Below are positions 25,749 through 35,376 of a stretch of 64,000 nucleotides of DNA, one piece after another. The stretch comes from DATFVA01 sp963764235 (GTDB lineage Bacteria > Bacteroidota > Ignavibacteria > Ignavibacteriales > Ignavibacteriaceae). Position 1 is the first letter of the stretch; every line of letters begins with the position of its first letter. Under the pieces are notes generated by a model that was not told the origin of the DNA, did no database searches, and worked only from the letters and a program-made list of their open reading frames with translations. The stretch is from NCBI GenBank assembly GCA_963764235.1, contig CAVXRO010000007.1:124001-188000 (forward strand), given 5' to 3'. Position numbers and translations under genes: made by a program.

Positions 25749-28229
25749 ATGTTTGTTCAACTTGTTTTCCCGTTGCCTTTCAGAAATTCATTCACCTACT
25801 CTGTTCCGGAAGAATTCAGCTCCCTGGCCAAGACGGGTGTAAGAGCCGTTGCACCTTTCGGAAGGAGAGTGCTGACGGGCGTTATAATAAATGAATCTGA
25901 AACTAATCCCGTCGAAAAGGAGAATCGGGCTTCAGATAAGATAAAGTCTATACTGGATATACCGGATGAAAGTCCAATATTCTCCAAAAAATCCTTAAAA
26001 TTTTATGAATGGTTATCGGAGTATTACCTGTCATCTTACGGGGAGGCACTTAAGCTCGGCATACCGTCAGGGGTTGATATTGAATCGAAAAGGAAAATAA
26101 TCATCGATCAGGACTTTTGTGAAAAGCTTCTTCTAAAAGAAAAGAAAGGCACGCTTAAGCACCGGATACTGGAGGAATTATGCAGCCGTGAAGAAATGAA
26201 TTTTTCATACCTTCAGAAGGTAACAGGCAAAAAAAATATATACTCGGCGGTCCGGTCACTTGAAAGTGAGGGTGCTGTTACCGTGTTGGACGAAGTAGGA
26301 GGGGCTCGCGTTAAGGTTAAGAAGGAGAAGTATGTCAGGTTGGTTAAGAGCATCGGAGAAATATATGCAGGCTTTCCTGATCTGGAATCCAGGTCACCAA
26401 AACAGGTTAAGATACTGCTGGAACTGATAAACAGGAAGAATAAGATCGCGCCTCTGAACTACCTTCTTAAAAAAGCCGAGGCATCCTCCTCCTCAGCAGT
26501 TTCACTTGAGAAGAAGGGATTTATAGAGATTTATGAAAAAGAGGTAAACAGGGATTATATCGAAACCTACAAGGAAAAGTTCCGGGATATTGAGCCTACT
26601 GAAGCTCAACAGAAAGTTATTGATACTGTGGCAGAAAGCCTGGAACCTGCTTCATTTGCGGCCTACCTGCTGCATGGGGTAACAGGCAGCGGTAAAACGC
26701 AGGTTTATATCGAACTGGTTAAAAAGGTCCTTGCACTAAAGAAATCTGCTTTAATTCTGGTCCCCGAAATCTCTCTTACCCCGCAAATGACATCAAGGAT
26801 GTATAATAACTTTGGAGATGTTATTTCCGTTCAGCACAGTCGGATGTCGGATGGGGAGAGGTACGACTCCTGGCGAAAAATAATGAAAGGGAAAGCAAGG
26901 GTTATCGTTGGCGCTCGTTCTGCTTTATTTTCACCAATACAGAACCTTGGTTTAATAGTGGTGGATGAAGAGCATGACGGAAGCTATAAGCAGTTTGATT
27001 CTCCGCCAAGGTACCAGGCGCGGGATGCTGCCGTAATAATGGGACAGATAATGGGCTGTCCTGTACTGCTTGGTTCAGCCACTCCTTCAGTTGAGAGTAT
27101 GTACAACGCAAAATCCGGTAAATATAAACTGCTGGGACTTCCGGAAAGAATCGACAATGCAAAGCTGCCCGTTATACGGCTGGTTAATATCTCCACTGAA
27201 AGAAAAAAGAAAAAGATGGAGAATGTATTTTCGCAGGTACTCATCGACCATATATCAGACCGGCTGAAGAAAAAAGAAGGAGTGATCATTCTCCAGAACA
27301 GAAGAGGTTTCTCCACACAGATATACTGCGAAGATTGTGGAGAAATAGAATCCTGTGATAACTGTTCAGTACCGATGGTATATCATATAAATAAAAATAC
27401 TCTTCAGTGTCATTACTGCGGACTCATTAAGAAAGTTCCCGAAGCCTGTACACACTGCGGATCGATGAATATCAAATACTTCGGGACCGGCACTGAAAGG
27501 GTGGAAGATGAGGTTGAGTACTATTTTCCCAACTCCGCTGTCAGAAGAATTGATTCCGACTCGATAAATAAAAAGAATGTCCTCAGCAATATCCTTCAGA
27601 AGTTCGGAAACGGAGAGATAGATATTCTCGTCGGTACCCAGATGGTTTCAAAAGGACTGGATTTCTCGAGGGTGACACTGGTAGGCGTCATATCAGCAGA
27701 AACCACCTTATGGCTTCCCGATTTCAGAGCTGATGAAAGGACCTTTCAGCTTCTTACCCAGGTTTCAGGAAGGGCAGGGAGGAGTAAAGTCGCCGGGGAA
27801 GTAATAATACAAACTCAGAATGAAAAGCATTTTACATTGCAGAAAGTACTTTTGAATGATTATGCCGGTTTTTATGCGAAAGAAATTTTCGACAGGGAAC
27901 GGATGGGCTATCCTCCTTTCACGAGGCTTTGCCTGATTGAAACAAAAGATAAGAGTGAAGAAAAGGCAAGAGGAGCGGCTGAAGATTTTTATATGCAGTT
28001 AAGCAGGTATAAAAAGTATCTGAAAATAACACCGGCAGCACCGGCAGTTATAGCACGGCTAAAGGGGAATTACCGTTTTCAGATCCTGATCAAAAGTTCA
28101 AAAGAAACAGACCCCGGCAGTAAAATTTTACGTAAAGCGGTCCTGGATTCATTCTCTGAGTTCAACAGGAAATCCCGCTTCCGCGATGTTAGACTAATAT
28201 ACGACGTCGACCCCCAGAGCATCCTGTAA
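25749..28229 (+). CDS. priA: Primosomal protein N' (PriA helicase)
   Basis: An 826-residue PriA, somewhat longer than the E. coli protein. It reloads the replicative helicase at stalled forks by 3'-to-5' unwinding. The N-terminal 3'-DNA-binding domain (FPLPFRNSFTYSVPEEF) is followed by a Walker A motif GVTGSGKTQVY near residue 312, the DEEH box VVDEEHDGSYKQ, and helicase motifs up to QVSGRAGR. The zinc-binding cysteine cluster, eight Cys in YCEDCGEIESCDNCS and CHYCG...CTHCG, lies at about 530-575. It is complete, with no anomaly. The Shine-Dalgarno sequence is weak. Confidence 0.97.
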   Translation: MFVQLVFPLPFRNSFTYSVPEEFSSLAKTGVRAVAPFGRRVLTGVIINESETNPVEKENRASDKIKSILDIPDESPIFSKKSLKFYEWLSEYYLSSYGEALKLGIPSGVDIESKRKIIIDQDFCEKLLLKEKKGTLKHRILEELCSREEMNFSYLQKVTGKKNIYSAVRSLESEGAVTVLDEVGGARVKVKKEKYVRLVKSIGEIYAGFPDLESRSPKQVKILLELINRKNKIAPLNYLLKKAEASSSSAVSLEKKGFIEIYEKEVNRDYIETYKEKFRDIEPTEAQQKVIDTVAESLEPASFAAYLLHGVTGSGKTQVYIELVKKVLALKKSALILVPEISLTPQMTSRMYNNFGDVISVQHSRMSDGERYDSWRKIMKGKARVIVGARSALFSPIQNLGLIVVDEEHDGSYKQFDSPPRYQARDAAVIMGQIMGCPVLLGSATPSVESMYNAKSGKYKLLGLPERIDNAKLPVIRLVNISTERKKKKMENVFSQVLIDHISDRLKKKEGVIILQNRRGFSTQIYCEDCGEIESCDNCSVPMVYHINKNTLQCHYCGLIKKVPEACTHCGSMNIKYFGTGTERVEDEVEYYFPNSAVRRIDSDSINKKNVLSNILQKFGNGEIDILVGTQMVSKGLDFSRVTLVGVISAETTLWLPDFRADERTFQLLTQVSGRAGRSKVAGEVIIQTQNEKHFTLQKVLLNDYAGFYAKEIFDRERMGYPPFTRLCLIETKDKSEEKARGAAEDFYMQLSRYKKYLKITPAAPAVIARLKGNYRFQILIKSSKETDPGSKILRKAVLDSFSEFNRKSRFRDVRLIYDVDPQSIL

Positions 28230-28254
28230 TCATTATATTGGATAATGACTTAGC

Positions 28255-29198
28255 TTAAAGGATACCTATAGTAAATACAATTGCTTTATCATTATAGTCG
28301 TTGAATGTCATAATATATTCAAGGTTGAGCAGGATCTGGAAATTATAGGTATGCAAAATTCTGAGTCCCGTATTCAATGTAAGCTCAAAACCGTCGCTGG
28401 CCTTTGAACTATAATCGGCCTGACCCGGCTGAGTCACCGCAATATAATTGTTCTGGCTGTGAGTAATCCAGTGAAAGCCGAAAGCTCCGCCTAAGTAGGG
28501 GCAAATATCAGTTTTGCTGAACAGATAATCACCGTAAACATTCATTGCAAAACCATCCCTTATGCCGAACAGCATCCCCACGGCCATCTCCTCCATTTCA
28601 TAATCAAGGTGCAGGTTTATTGTGAATGACTTATCGTCGTTATCATAGCCCTCCTGCGGGAAAAGATATCCGAATGATAAACCTATATTTTTTCTTGATG
28701 ACCTCCGCAGAGGTTCAGCAGTCTCCTCCTGAACAATATTGCCCACCTGTACATTACTTTCAGTTGACTTCATCTCGATAATGTTTGAGGCAACCCTTTT
28801 CATCACCGGCTCAAGATCTTCAAGGTTGATTGCAGATATCTGGTCCATCAGCAGCGGCTTTCCTGAGGTTACGTCCATCAGGAAATACTGAACTATAATC
28901 TTTTCTCCCAGCGCCGCCAATCTGCATCCGGCTACCTGGTCAGCACCTGCCTGTTTGCCGACTTCCACAGCGCAGTCGGAAGTGAAACATTCGGAACCGT
29001 TAAGGCTTTCTTCAGTCTTTGCCTGAGAAATTACCCCTACCTTATTATACTTTTCGATTTCAACTCGCAATATTGACTGAGCTGTCTGAACATAGACCGG
29101 ATCTATTCCGTTCGCATCAAAAGGAAGTATGAGCAGGTTTTTACGTTCCTGTGCTGAAGAATAGAGATGAGAAGAGCTTTTATTCTAAGGTTTTCCAT
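28255..29198 (-). CDS. Exported protein: TolB-like N-terminal domain plus beta-barrel-like domain (N-terminal frameshift)
   Basis: The obvious open frame starts internally. The natural ATG is at 29196-29198, giving MENLRIKALLISIL, a signal peptide, and then the frame shifts near 29157-29158 to SAQERKNLLILPFDANG. One extra T in the TT there restores a single gene of about 314 residues. Residues 20-150 resemble the small alpha/beta domain found at the start of TolB/CsgG-like proteins (NLLILPFD..., followed by a segment with two Cys, SECFTSDCAVEVGKQAGAD). From about 170 on, alternating aromatic beta-strands resemble an outer-membrane barrel of Bacteroidetes. It is probably a periplasmic or outer-membrane protein of unknown function, convergent with priA. 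Confidence 0.65.
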
Positions 29199-29350
29199 TT
29201 TCCCCGTCCTTTGTTTTGTTCTCGATAACCAATAATTAAAGAGAGAATTAATTCACTCCCTTTTAGATTCCCTGAAATTATTATAACTTCATATAAAACA
29301 TATTATTAGCGATCCTTAAAAGCAATATCAATTGAATGACCTCAAGATAT

Positions 29351-29377
29351 AAAAAAAGTCCCGCTCAACGCGGGACT
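29351..29377 (-). terminator. Rho-independent terminator
   Basis: Eight-bp stem AGTCCCGC/GCGGGACT with a 5-nt loop and seven U on the leftward transcript, 26 bp after the type IX cargo stop codon. Confidence 0.88.
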
Positions 29378-29402
29378 TCAGGGGTAAGATAGTAACTAGG
29401 TG

Positions 29403-31398
29403 TTACTTCATAAGGATCATTTTCTTTGTTGAAGTAAATTTGCCTGCGGAAATTGTGTAGTAATATACCCCGCTCGATAGTTCCGACGCATTAAAACTTA
29501 CTTCATAATTTCCTGCAGGTTTTACCTCGTTAACCAGCGTTGCAACCTGACTGCCCAATACATTATAAATTTTTATCGTTACCTGATTTTTTTCAGGAAC
29601 TGAGTACTTAATTACGGTAGTTGGATTAAATGGGTTCGGGTAATTTTGTGAAAGACTGTAATCACCGGGTTCAATGGTAAAACTTTCGGAAAGGTTTATA
29701 TATTTATATGATCCGTCATTGTCTACCTGCTTTAGCCGGTAACTGTATGATCCTGCATTGAGGTTTTTATCTGCAAAGGTATATGCATGAGGATTAGTGC
29801 TTGTTCCGTTTCCCTGGACAAACCCAACTCTCTGCCAGTTGTTCTGATTCATTTCTGTTCTCTCAACGTCAAATCCGCGGTTATTCAGTTCAGTTGCGGT
29901 ATTCCAGTTTAAGGTTATCGTGCTGCCGTTCTGAACTCCCGTGAATGAGGTAAGTTCAACGGGTACAGGAATATTTCCGAGTGCACCGTTTGGATTGATA
30001 TTCTGGGCATATATTCCACCGCCGTCATTTCTGGTATCCTCCCATGCGAACTTTGCTATATCATCCGTCCAAATTGTTGATACTGAGTGCAGCTTAGCGG
30101 GCGTAGGATCTGACATAGTTACAATTGCAGGGCTCCATGAAAGATCACCGTCAGCATTAGCCATAAAAGCGTAGACACCCTGGCTCACGCCTGTGTTTCC
30201 CTGGATATAAATTACAAATACGGAAGTATCGGTAGATAAAGCATGCCGGCTGGAATATTGAATTTGAGGTCATTGATGTGAATGCTATGCCGCTGCTGTT
30301 CCATAACTTTGTACCGGATGCATCAAACTTTTGCCCGTATACTGCAAAATTATCCTGTAGTGAAGTTTCCTCCAGCCAGAAGCAGTACAATTCATCGATG
30401 CCTGAATTATAAGCAAGGGTAGGATATATGTGATGCATTGAGACATTCGTTGAAACTTCGGCCCCGTTAGCAGGGAAGGACAAGGTACCCGTCGATGTTA
30501 CATGCTGTGCGAATGAACTGAATAGGTTATTGAAATCTCTGTCATCATACCAGGAAACAAAAGCACCGTTATTAGCATCGCTCATAACAAATGGATGTTC
30601 ATAGAAGGGAGCGCCTACATTTTCAATTACCACACCCCCTTCACCCCACAACGGATTTCCGTCTGTGTCGAATTTCTGAGCGTATGTATAGTAAGGAGCC
30701 ATGAAAGTACCCGTATAACCGGAATGCACAACTATTACGCTTCCATTATCGGATGCAACCACCGCCGGAAAGGTATAATTTTCAGAAGTTCCGCTTGAGT
30801 AAATGATGGGGTCTGATCCCCACATTTTCTGTCCTGCCAGTGAAATTTTCTGAAGCCCGATTTCCTGGGAGGATCCTGCAATAATCCATGCAAATACATA
30901 GTTGCCGTCCGATGTCTGGGTGGTAACAGGGTTGGGCTGGAAGTCTCCTGTACCGGAAAGCCTTATACCATTTGCTCCCCACAGCATATTTCCGGATGTG
31001 TCTACCAGGTAGGCAAAAGCATGGAGACTATCAGTGTCCCTGGTATCTGTAAATGTTAAAATTGCATTATTATGATTATCGCTCGCAATATCCCAGTCAA
31101 CGAGAGAAGAACTCTGCGGGTTGTTACTTATAAGCATTCCGTCGGTTGCCCAGAGTTTATTTCCCAGGGCGTCAAGACGCTGAAGATAGACTGCATAACT
31201 TCCGTTCCTGTTATCGAACCATGCTATATAGCTTCCGCCGTCGGATGTTGATGCAATTTTTGGTAATGCCTGATCACCGGTAACATCGCAAACCTGAAGG
31301 TTCACGGCCGGGTCTGATGACCATTGTGCTGATGAATTAATACTGAACCCTGAAATCATAAGCAAAGTCAATGCGAAAATTTTAAATGAACTTTTCAT
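29403..31398 (-). CDS. Type IX-secreted repeat protein (one frameshift)
   Basis: About 665 residues across two frames. A signal peptide (to about residue 24, ending NSSAQ) precedes repeated beta units with the pattern A-x-x-S-x-D-G-G-x-x-I-A-W-x-D-N-R (SDGGSYIAWFDNR, ANNGAFVSWYDDR), probably a propeller. A domain with VELTSFTGVQNG and a type IX sorting domain with NYPNPFNPT follow. The frame changes at 30241-30247 inside GCATGC: deleting one T joins FQPA to ALSTDTSVFVIY. AGGAG precedes the ATG. It begins 28 bp after the TrmB-family regulator gene on the same strand, so it may be cotranscribed with that regulator. Confidence 0.78.
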
Positions 31399-31426
31399 TT
31401 ATTCTCCTGTTTGTAAAAGATGTTAA

Positions 31427-32266
31427 TTACTTTTTAAAATATTTACCAATGTTTTTTTTGAATACGCTGATAGGAACGGCTTCTTTCCAGTAGCTCTCGA
31501 ACACCTTTTTTAATGCCGCTGCAAATCCCGGATGTTCAATGATCATTGTCGTCATCCCGCCCTGCATCGATACTTTATCATTCAGTACGAATATCGTAGT
31601 TTTCACATCACTTATTGCCAGCTTCATAGGAAGTTCTTCTATTATTTTCGCTTCTTCCCCCATCTTCTTATAAATATCGATCATTTTTAAATGACCATTA
31701 ACTTCATCGAGTGATTTCAGGGTACTGAATTCGTATATACTTCTTACGGCTATTTTATGTTCTTTTACCTCTTCGGCTACCTCGAGGGTGTCTTCAAGAG
31801 AAACGGAATAAGGGGGTTTTGTAAAAACAAGCAGTTCCTCTTTAGTATTTCGCTCAATGCTCTCCCAGCGTTCCCTTACCTGTCCTATATCAGTGAAAAC
31901 CTCGATGTAATCAAGTGAGTCTGAACTCTGTTTATTTGCAGAATGTAGTTTCATTAGTTCTTCACGGAACTGTGAAGTCAATTCTTTCTTTTCTTTAAGC
32001 TCATCTTCATATACAGAAATGATATTCTTGAGCGCTATGTCGGGTTTGATCCCGCTGAATACTTTTGTTCCATTCTTGTAGGTTTCCGTACACAGGTTCT
32101 TTTTCACAAGGCTCTGAAGCACCTCATAAGATTTGTTCCTCGAAACAGAGGTTATCTTCCCGATTTCCGGCGCGGTGAATTCTTTTTTCGTCAGTAATGC
32201 TATGTATACTTCCGACTCTCTTTTAGAAAGTCCCAGCTTCTGCAGCTTTTCTATTAAACGATTCAT
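31427..32266 (-). CDS. TrmB-family transcriptional regulator
   Basis: A 279-residue regulator. Residues 1-70 form the TrmB winged helix (LQKLGLSKRESEVYIALLTKKEFTAPEIGKITSVSRNKSYEVLQSL), then a coiled-coil linker at about 85-115 (ELKEKKELTSQFREELMKL) and a C-terminal phospholipase D-like effector domain at about 120-260, but without the sugar-binding extension of archaeal TrmB. TrmB proteins mostly control sugar transport and metabolism genes in response to sugars. Two close palindromes lie 34-72 bp before the start codon, suggesting autoregulation and control of the secreted protein gene immediately downstream. Confidence 0.85.
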   Translation of the reverse strand: MNRLIEKLQKLGLSKRESEVYIALLTKKEFTAPEIGKITSVSRNKSYEVLQSLVKKNLCTETYKNGTKVFSGIKPDIALKNIISVYEDELKEKKELTSQFREELMKLHSANKQSSDSLDYIEVFTDIGQVRERWESIERNTKEELLVFTKPPYSVSLEDTLEVAEEVKEHKIAVRSIYEFSTLKSLDEVNGHLKMIDIYKKMGEEAKIIEELPMKLAISDVKTTIFVLNDKVSMQGGMTTMIIEHPGFAAALKKVFESYWKEAVPISVFKKNIGKYFKK

Positions 32267-32299
32267 GCTTAATGATAGTTTGAACTTTATTAAGTATGC

Positions 32300-32336
32300 A
32301 CCCCTGACTCAGGGGTTGTACCCCCTATATAGGGGT
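32300..32336. promoter_or_regulatory. Tandem palindromes, probable operator pair for the TrmB-family regulator
   Basis: CCCCTG-act-CAGGGG (32301-32315) and CCCCTATATAGGGG (32322-32335). Both have CCCCT/AGGGG arms, with spacers of 5 and 4 bp, and their centres are about 20.5 bp apart, two helical turns. They sit in the regulator's own promoter region. Confidence 0.6.
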
Positions 32337-32492
32337 GAAGCAACTTAATTATAAAATTTTTTAAAAGCAATATGTAAAATAGAAGTTGTGCCGGATGAGC
32401 AAGGCCGGCTTTTAATCCTGCCTGTCCGCCTACCTCGGCAGGCGAATGAGCGGCGGATAAACCGGCTGGCAGGGTTTGGAATCAGTGAGGTT

Positions 32493-32652
32493 CGGCAGGT
32501 TCAGTCCTCGACAGGCTCAGCCTTCAGCAGATCCGGGCCTCGACTTGTTCAGTCTTTCGCAAACCCGGTCCTCGCCACGTTTAGCTCCCGGCAGGCTCGA
32601 TCTTCTGCGCGCTCGATTTTCGGCAGGCATAGTGTTCGACAGGCTCAAATTT
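32493..32652. repeat. Degenerate 16-bp tandem repeat, ten units
   Basis: Ten consecutive 16-bp units without a single indel. The best-conserved units are CGGCAGGTTCAGTCCT, CGACAGGCTCAGCCTT, CGGCAGGCTCGATCTT and CGACAGGCTCAAATTT; others (units 3, 5, 6, 8) are diverged. It is GC-rich in AT-rich surroundings. The stretch just before (about 32410-32480) holds related fragments including a CCTGCC/GGCAGG palindrome. Open frames crossing it have no start signals and are artefacts of composition. Confidence 0.75.
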
Positions 32653-32948
32653 CAATGGGTTTAGACGGATATTAATACCAAAATAGGACACTGACATTTT
32701 GTCATACTATAAATTTTTTCAACAGTGGAAAATTGAGTTTTTTACCGGTTTTCGCATTGTCTCATTTTGAGTTCAAAAGGCTTTTAAAAGGCTTATAAAA
32801 GGTACCGAAATACAGCATAAACAAGGAGTCTGCCATTTTGTCATACCTGTTGAAATTTTAAGCAGAATACAGACTTCGTAGGCACCTCCGAAACGGGGTT
32901 GGAAGTGATGGCATCTCAAGGAATTAAGATGCCATCTTTTTGTGGAAA
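32653..32948. other. Intergenic region with a duplicated TGnCATTTTGTCATAC element and an orphan terminator
   Basis: The 17-mers CTGACATTTTGTCATAC (32691-32707) and CTGCCATTTTGTCATAC (32830-32846) differ at one position, and AGGA stands two bases ahead of both. The first contains the inverted repeat TGACA-ttt-TGTCA. No convincing ORF lies between them. A rightward terminator closes the region. Confidence 0.5.
32907..32941 (+). terminator. Orphan rightward terminator
   Basis: Perfect 10-bp stem GATGGCATCT/AGATGCCATC with a 10-nt loop and five T. No plus-strand gene precedes it within the region; for the leftward Yip1 gene it would have no U-run. Confidence 0.7.
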
Positions 32949-33770
32949 CTAACCTCCGAGGAACCTGAGAAATGGTATGGCCTGACCGAGACCGAAAATT
33001 ATTAAACTCCATAGGATCCATAACCCGAATACAAATATGAAGTATTTAGTCATATTATGGGATTTGAACATCTTAGCCAGCCCGATGCTGACAATAGCAA
33101 GACTCCATATTGTAATGACATCAAGTTTTCCAAGGAGAAAACCACCGAATGCAGATTTTTCAATATGCATGAAAGCAGCCAGACTTGTATCCATTACAAG
33201 TCTTCCGGTCACAATTGTCAGGATTGTTGCTATGATCAACTGGATAATATCAATATAAGCGGTGAGCCCGTTGGCCACCATAGCCGAGGCATATGTTCCT
33301 TCTCCTTTAAATATGAAGCGTGCGGCAATGAAGTATATCCCCGTTACTATAAAGAAGAATAAAAAGATCCTTACAATCGTGAAGATAACTGTCTGAACCA
33401 TATTTGTTCCTTCAGACATTCTCTCTTCTATCCTGTTCATCTGTTCCTGAGCCTGTTCTTTAGTCATCTGCCCCTTATCAACCATTTCCTGGAAGGATTT
33501 TTCGATCTTGCCAAGCTGTTCCTGTTTGATGTTATATGAAACCTCCGGGTTGCTTTGAATGATGTAGGCGGAAGCAATTGTGAAAACGGTCATAATGAGA
33601 AGAGGAATGATCCAGTCGATTGTTCTGGGAGGAAATTGAGCTGTTTTGGCGTACATTACACCCGGCTCGGCAAATACTCCAACAAGCTTGTCAGTATGAC
33701 TCAGTTCTTCCTCCTCCGGCGCCTCGGCGGCTGAAGGATCGTTCAGATTTGGTAAGTCTGTATTGTCCAT
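32949..33770 (-). CDS. Yip1-domain membrane protein
   Basis: A 273-residue membrane protein. An acidic N-terminal tail (EAPEEEELSHTDKLVGVFAEPGVMYAKTA) leads into a Yip1 domain with about five membrane segments. A charged helical insertion rich in Gln/Glu/Met lies at about 80-115 (EQLGKIEKSFQEMVDKGQMTKEQAQEQMNRIEERM), between the first and second segments. It sits alone on the minus strand with a gene-poor flank on its 3' side. Bacterial Yip1-like proteins have no settled role. Confidence 0.8.
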   Translation of the reverse strand: MDNTDLPNLNDPSAAEAPEEEELSHTDKLVGVFAEPGVMYAKTAQFPPRTIDWIIPLLIMTVFTIASAYIIQSNPEVSYNIKQEQLGKIEKSFQEMVDKGQMTKEQAQEQMNRIEERMSEGTNMVQTVIFTIVRIFLFFFIVTGIYFIAARFIFKGEGTYASAMVANGLTAYIDIIQLIIATILTIVTGRLVMDTSLAAFMHIEKSAFGGFLLGKLDVITIWSLAIVSIGLAKMFKSHNMTKYFIFVFGLWILWSLIIFGLGQAIPFLRFLGG

Positions 33771-33868
33771 TGTTCATCCCTAACAAATATTAAAAAGATG
33801 TGTGGTAAAAAAGTATTTATTGTTGGGAACAAACGCAAATATAAAAACCGCCTGATGTAATTATTTAT

Positions 33869-33897
33869 TTGACAATTTGAGGGATATTGGCTTTATA
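33869..33897 (+). promoter_or_regulatory. Candidate promoter of the tnaA operon
   Basis: TTGACA (33869-33874), 17 bp, TTTATA (33892-33897). It implies a leader of about 75 nt before tnaA. No TnaC-like leader peptide or boxA-like element was evident. Confidence 0.5.
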
Positions 33898-33978
33898 TAA
33901 ATAGTTAGCCTAAGTTTAGTTAAATTTACTACCCGGAAATTTTACTTTTTTGCAATATTCTGATTACAGGGAAATCAA

Positions 33979-35376
33979 ATGAAAACAATAATAGAACCTT
34001 TCAAAATAAAATCTGTTGAGCCGATAAGATTTACCACCAGGGAGGAACGTGTTGAACTTATAAAAAAGGCCGGTTACAATACATTTATGCTTCACGCGGA
34101 AGATGTTCTGATAGATCTGCTGACAGACAGCGGAACTTCGGCAATGAGTTCAATGCAGTGGGCAGGTATCATGCAGGGAGATGAATCATATGCCGGTTCG
34201 AAAAGTTTCTACCGCTTCGAAGCTATGGTAAAGAAGATAACGGGACTTAAACACATAATACCTACCCACCAGGGGAGGGCAGCCGAAAAGATACTCTTCT
34301 CGATAGTCGGCGGTCAGGGAAAATTTATTCCGAACAATACTCATTTCGATACCACCCGCGCAAATGTTGAGTTTACCAATGCTGAGGCAGTTGATCTTCT
34401 GAATGAGGAGGGAAAGCATCCCGAAGTAAGGGCTCCTTTTAAGGGAAATATGGACATTGAAAAACTCGAGAATTTCATTAAGGAAAAAGGAAAAGAAAAT
34501 ATTCCTGTCTGCCTGATTACAGTGACCAATAATTCGGGCGGAGGACAGCCGGTCTCGATGCAGAATATACGTGAGGTTAAACAGGTACTTAAGAAATATG
34601 ATATCCCGCTTTTCCTTGATGCCTGCCGTTTCGCAGAAAATGCATACTTTATTAAAACACGGGAAAAAGGCTACCAGGACATATCCCTTCTCGAAATAGC
34701 CCGGGAGATGTTTTCCTATGCAGATGGTGCAACTATGAGTGCAAAGAAGGACGGTCTGGTTAATATCGGCGGTTTTCTTGCAATGAATGATGATCAGCTG
34801 GCAATGAACTGCCGGAATCTCCTGATAGTAACGGAAGGATTTCCCACGTATGGCGGACTCGCAGGGCGTGACCTTGAAGCCGTTGCACAGGGACTTGAAG
34901 AGGTTCTCGATGAACATTACCTGCAGTATCGTTTAAGGAGTGTGGAATACCTCGGTGAAAAACTTGTCTCTGCGGGTGTTCCTATAATTGAACCGCCCGG
35001 AGGTCATGCTATTTATATCGACGCAAAAAGATTTCTTCCAAACATCCCCCAGGAACAGTTTCCGGGGCAGTCCATTGTCTGCTCACTTTATATCGAGGGC
35101 GGCATAAGAGCGGTTGAGATCGGCAGCGTAATGTTCGGAAAATATGATAATAATGGAAAGCTTATTCCCCCGCCTATGGAACTGGTAAGACTTGCTATTC
35201 CGAGAAGGGTTTACACACAGAGCCATATCGATTATGTGCTCGAGGTTATCCTGGAAGTTTACAAAAAAAGAAGCGCACTAAAGGGATACAGGATCACTTA
35301 CCAGGCACCTATGCTCAGGCATTTTACCGCACAATTTGAAGAGATCAGCTACGATACTAAGCATGAGAATAGATGA
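33979..35376 (+). CDS. tnaA: Tryptophanase (PLP-dependent beta-eliminating lyase)
   Basis: A 465-residue PLP enzyme that splits tryptophan into indole, pyruvate and ammonia. Tyrosine phenol-lyase is the close alternative; diagnostic positions favour tryptophanase. Asp124 in THFDTTR matches the TnaA Asp, where TPL has Thr. The C-terminal LRHFTA has His where TPL has Phe. RAVEIGS has Ile where TPL has the Arg that binds the phenol ring system. The PLP lysine is in SAKKDG (Lys257), with THQGR and DACRFAENAYFIK also conserved. It heads a tight unit with four downstream genes, overlapping the next by 4 bp (ATGA). Confidence 0.9.
   Translation: MKTIIEPFKIKSVEPIRFTTREERVELIKKAGYNTFMLHAEDVLIDLLTDSGTSAMSSMQWAGIMQGDESYAGSKSFYRFEAMVKKITGLKHIIPTHQGRAAEKILFSIVGGQGKFIPNNTHFDTTRANVEFTNAEAVDLLNEEGKHPEVRAPFKGNMDIEKLENFIKEKGKENIPVCLITVTNNSGGGQPVSMQNIREVKQVLKKYDIPLFLDACRFAENAYFIKTREKGYQDISLLEIAREMFSYADGATMSAKKDGLVNIGGFLAMNDDQLAMNCRNLLIVTEGFPTYGGLAGRDLEAVAQGLEEVLDEHYLQYRLRSVEYLGEKLVSAGVPIIEPPGGHAIYIDAKRFLPNIPQEQFPGQSIVCSLYIEGGIRAVEIGSVMFGKYDNNGKLIPPPMELVRLAIPRRVYTQSHIDYVLEVILEVYKKRSALKGYRITYQAPMLRHFTAQFEEISYDTKHENR

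Noticed and set aside
32493..32652. The 16-bp periodic array as a CRISPR or as coding sequence
   Set aside because: There are no unique spacers between repeats and the unit is too short for CRISPR. Two open frames across it (32388-32675, 32476-32664) have no ribosome-binding site and simply reflect the repeat composition.
32828..32848. A minus-strand TGGCA-N6-TTGT match suggesting a sigma54 promoter
   Set aside because: The invariant GC of the -12 element is missing, and the nearest downstream gene is more than 500 bp away.
34186..34917. A 243-codon minus-strand frame inside tnaA
   Set aside because: It is antisense to a fully conserved enzyme and has no recognisable protein features. The same holds for the minus-strand frame at 49978-50631 inside the protease gene and the frame at 40739-41296 inside glyS.
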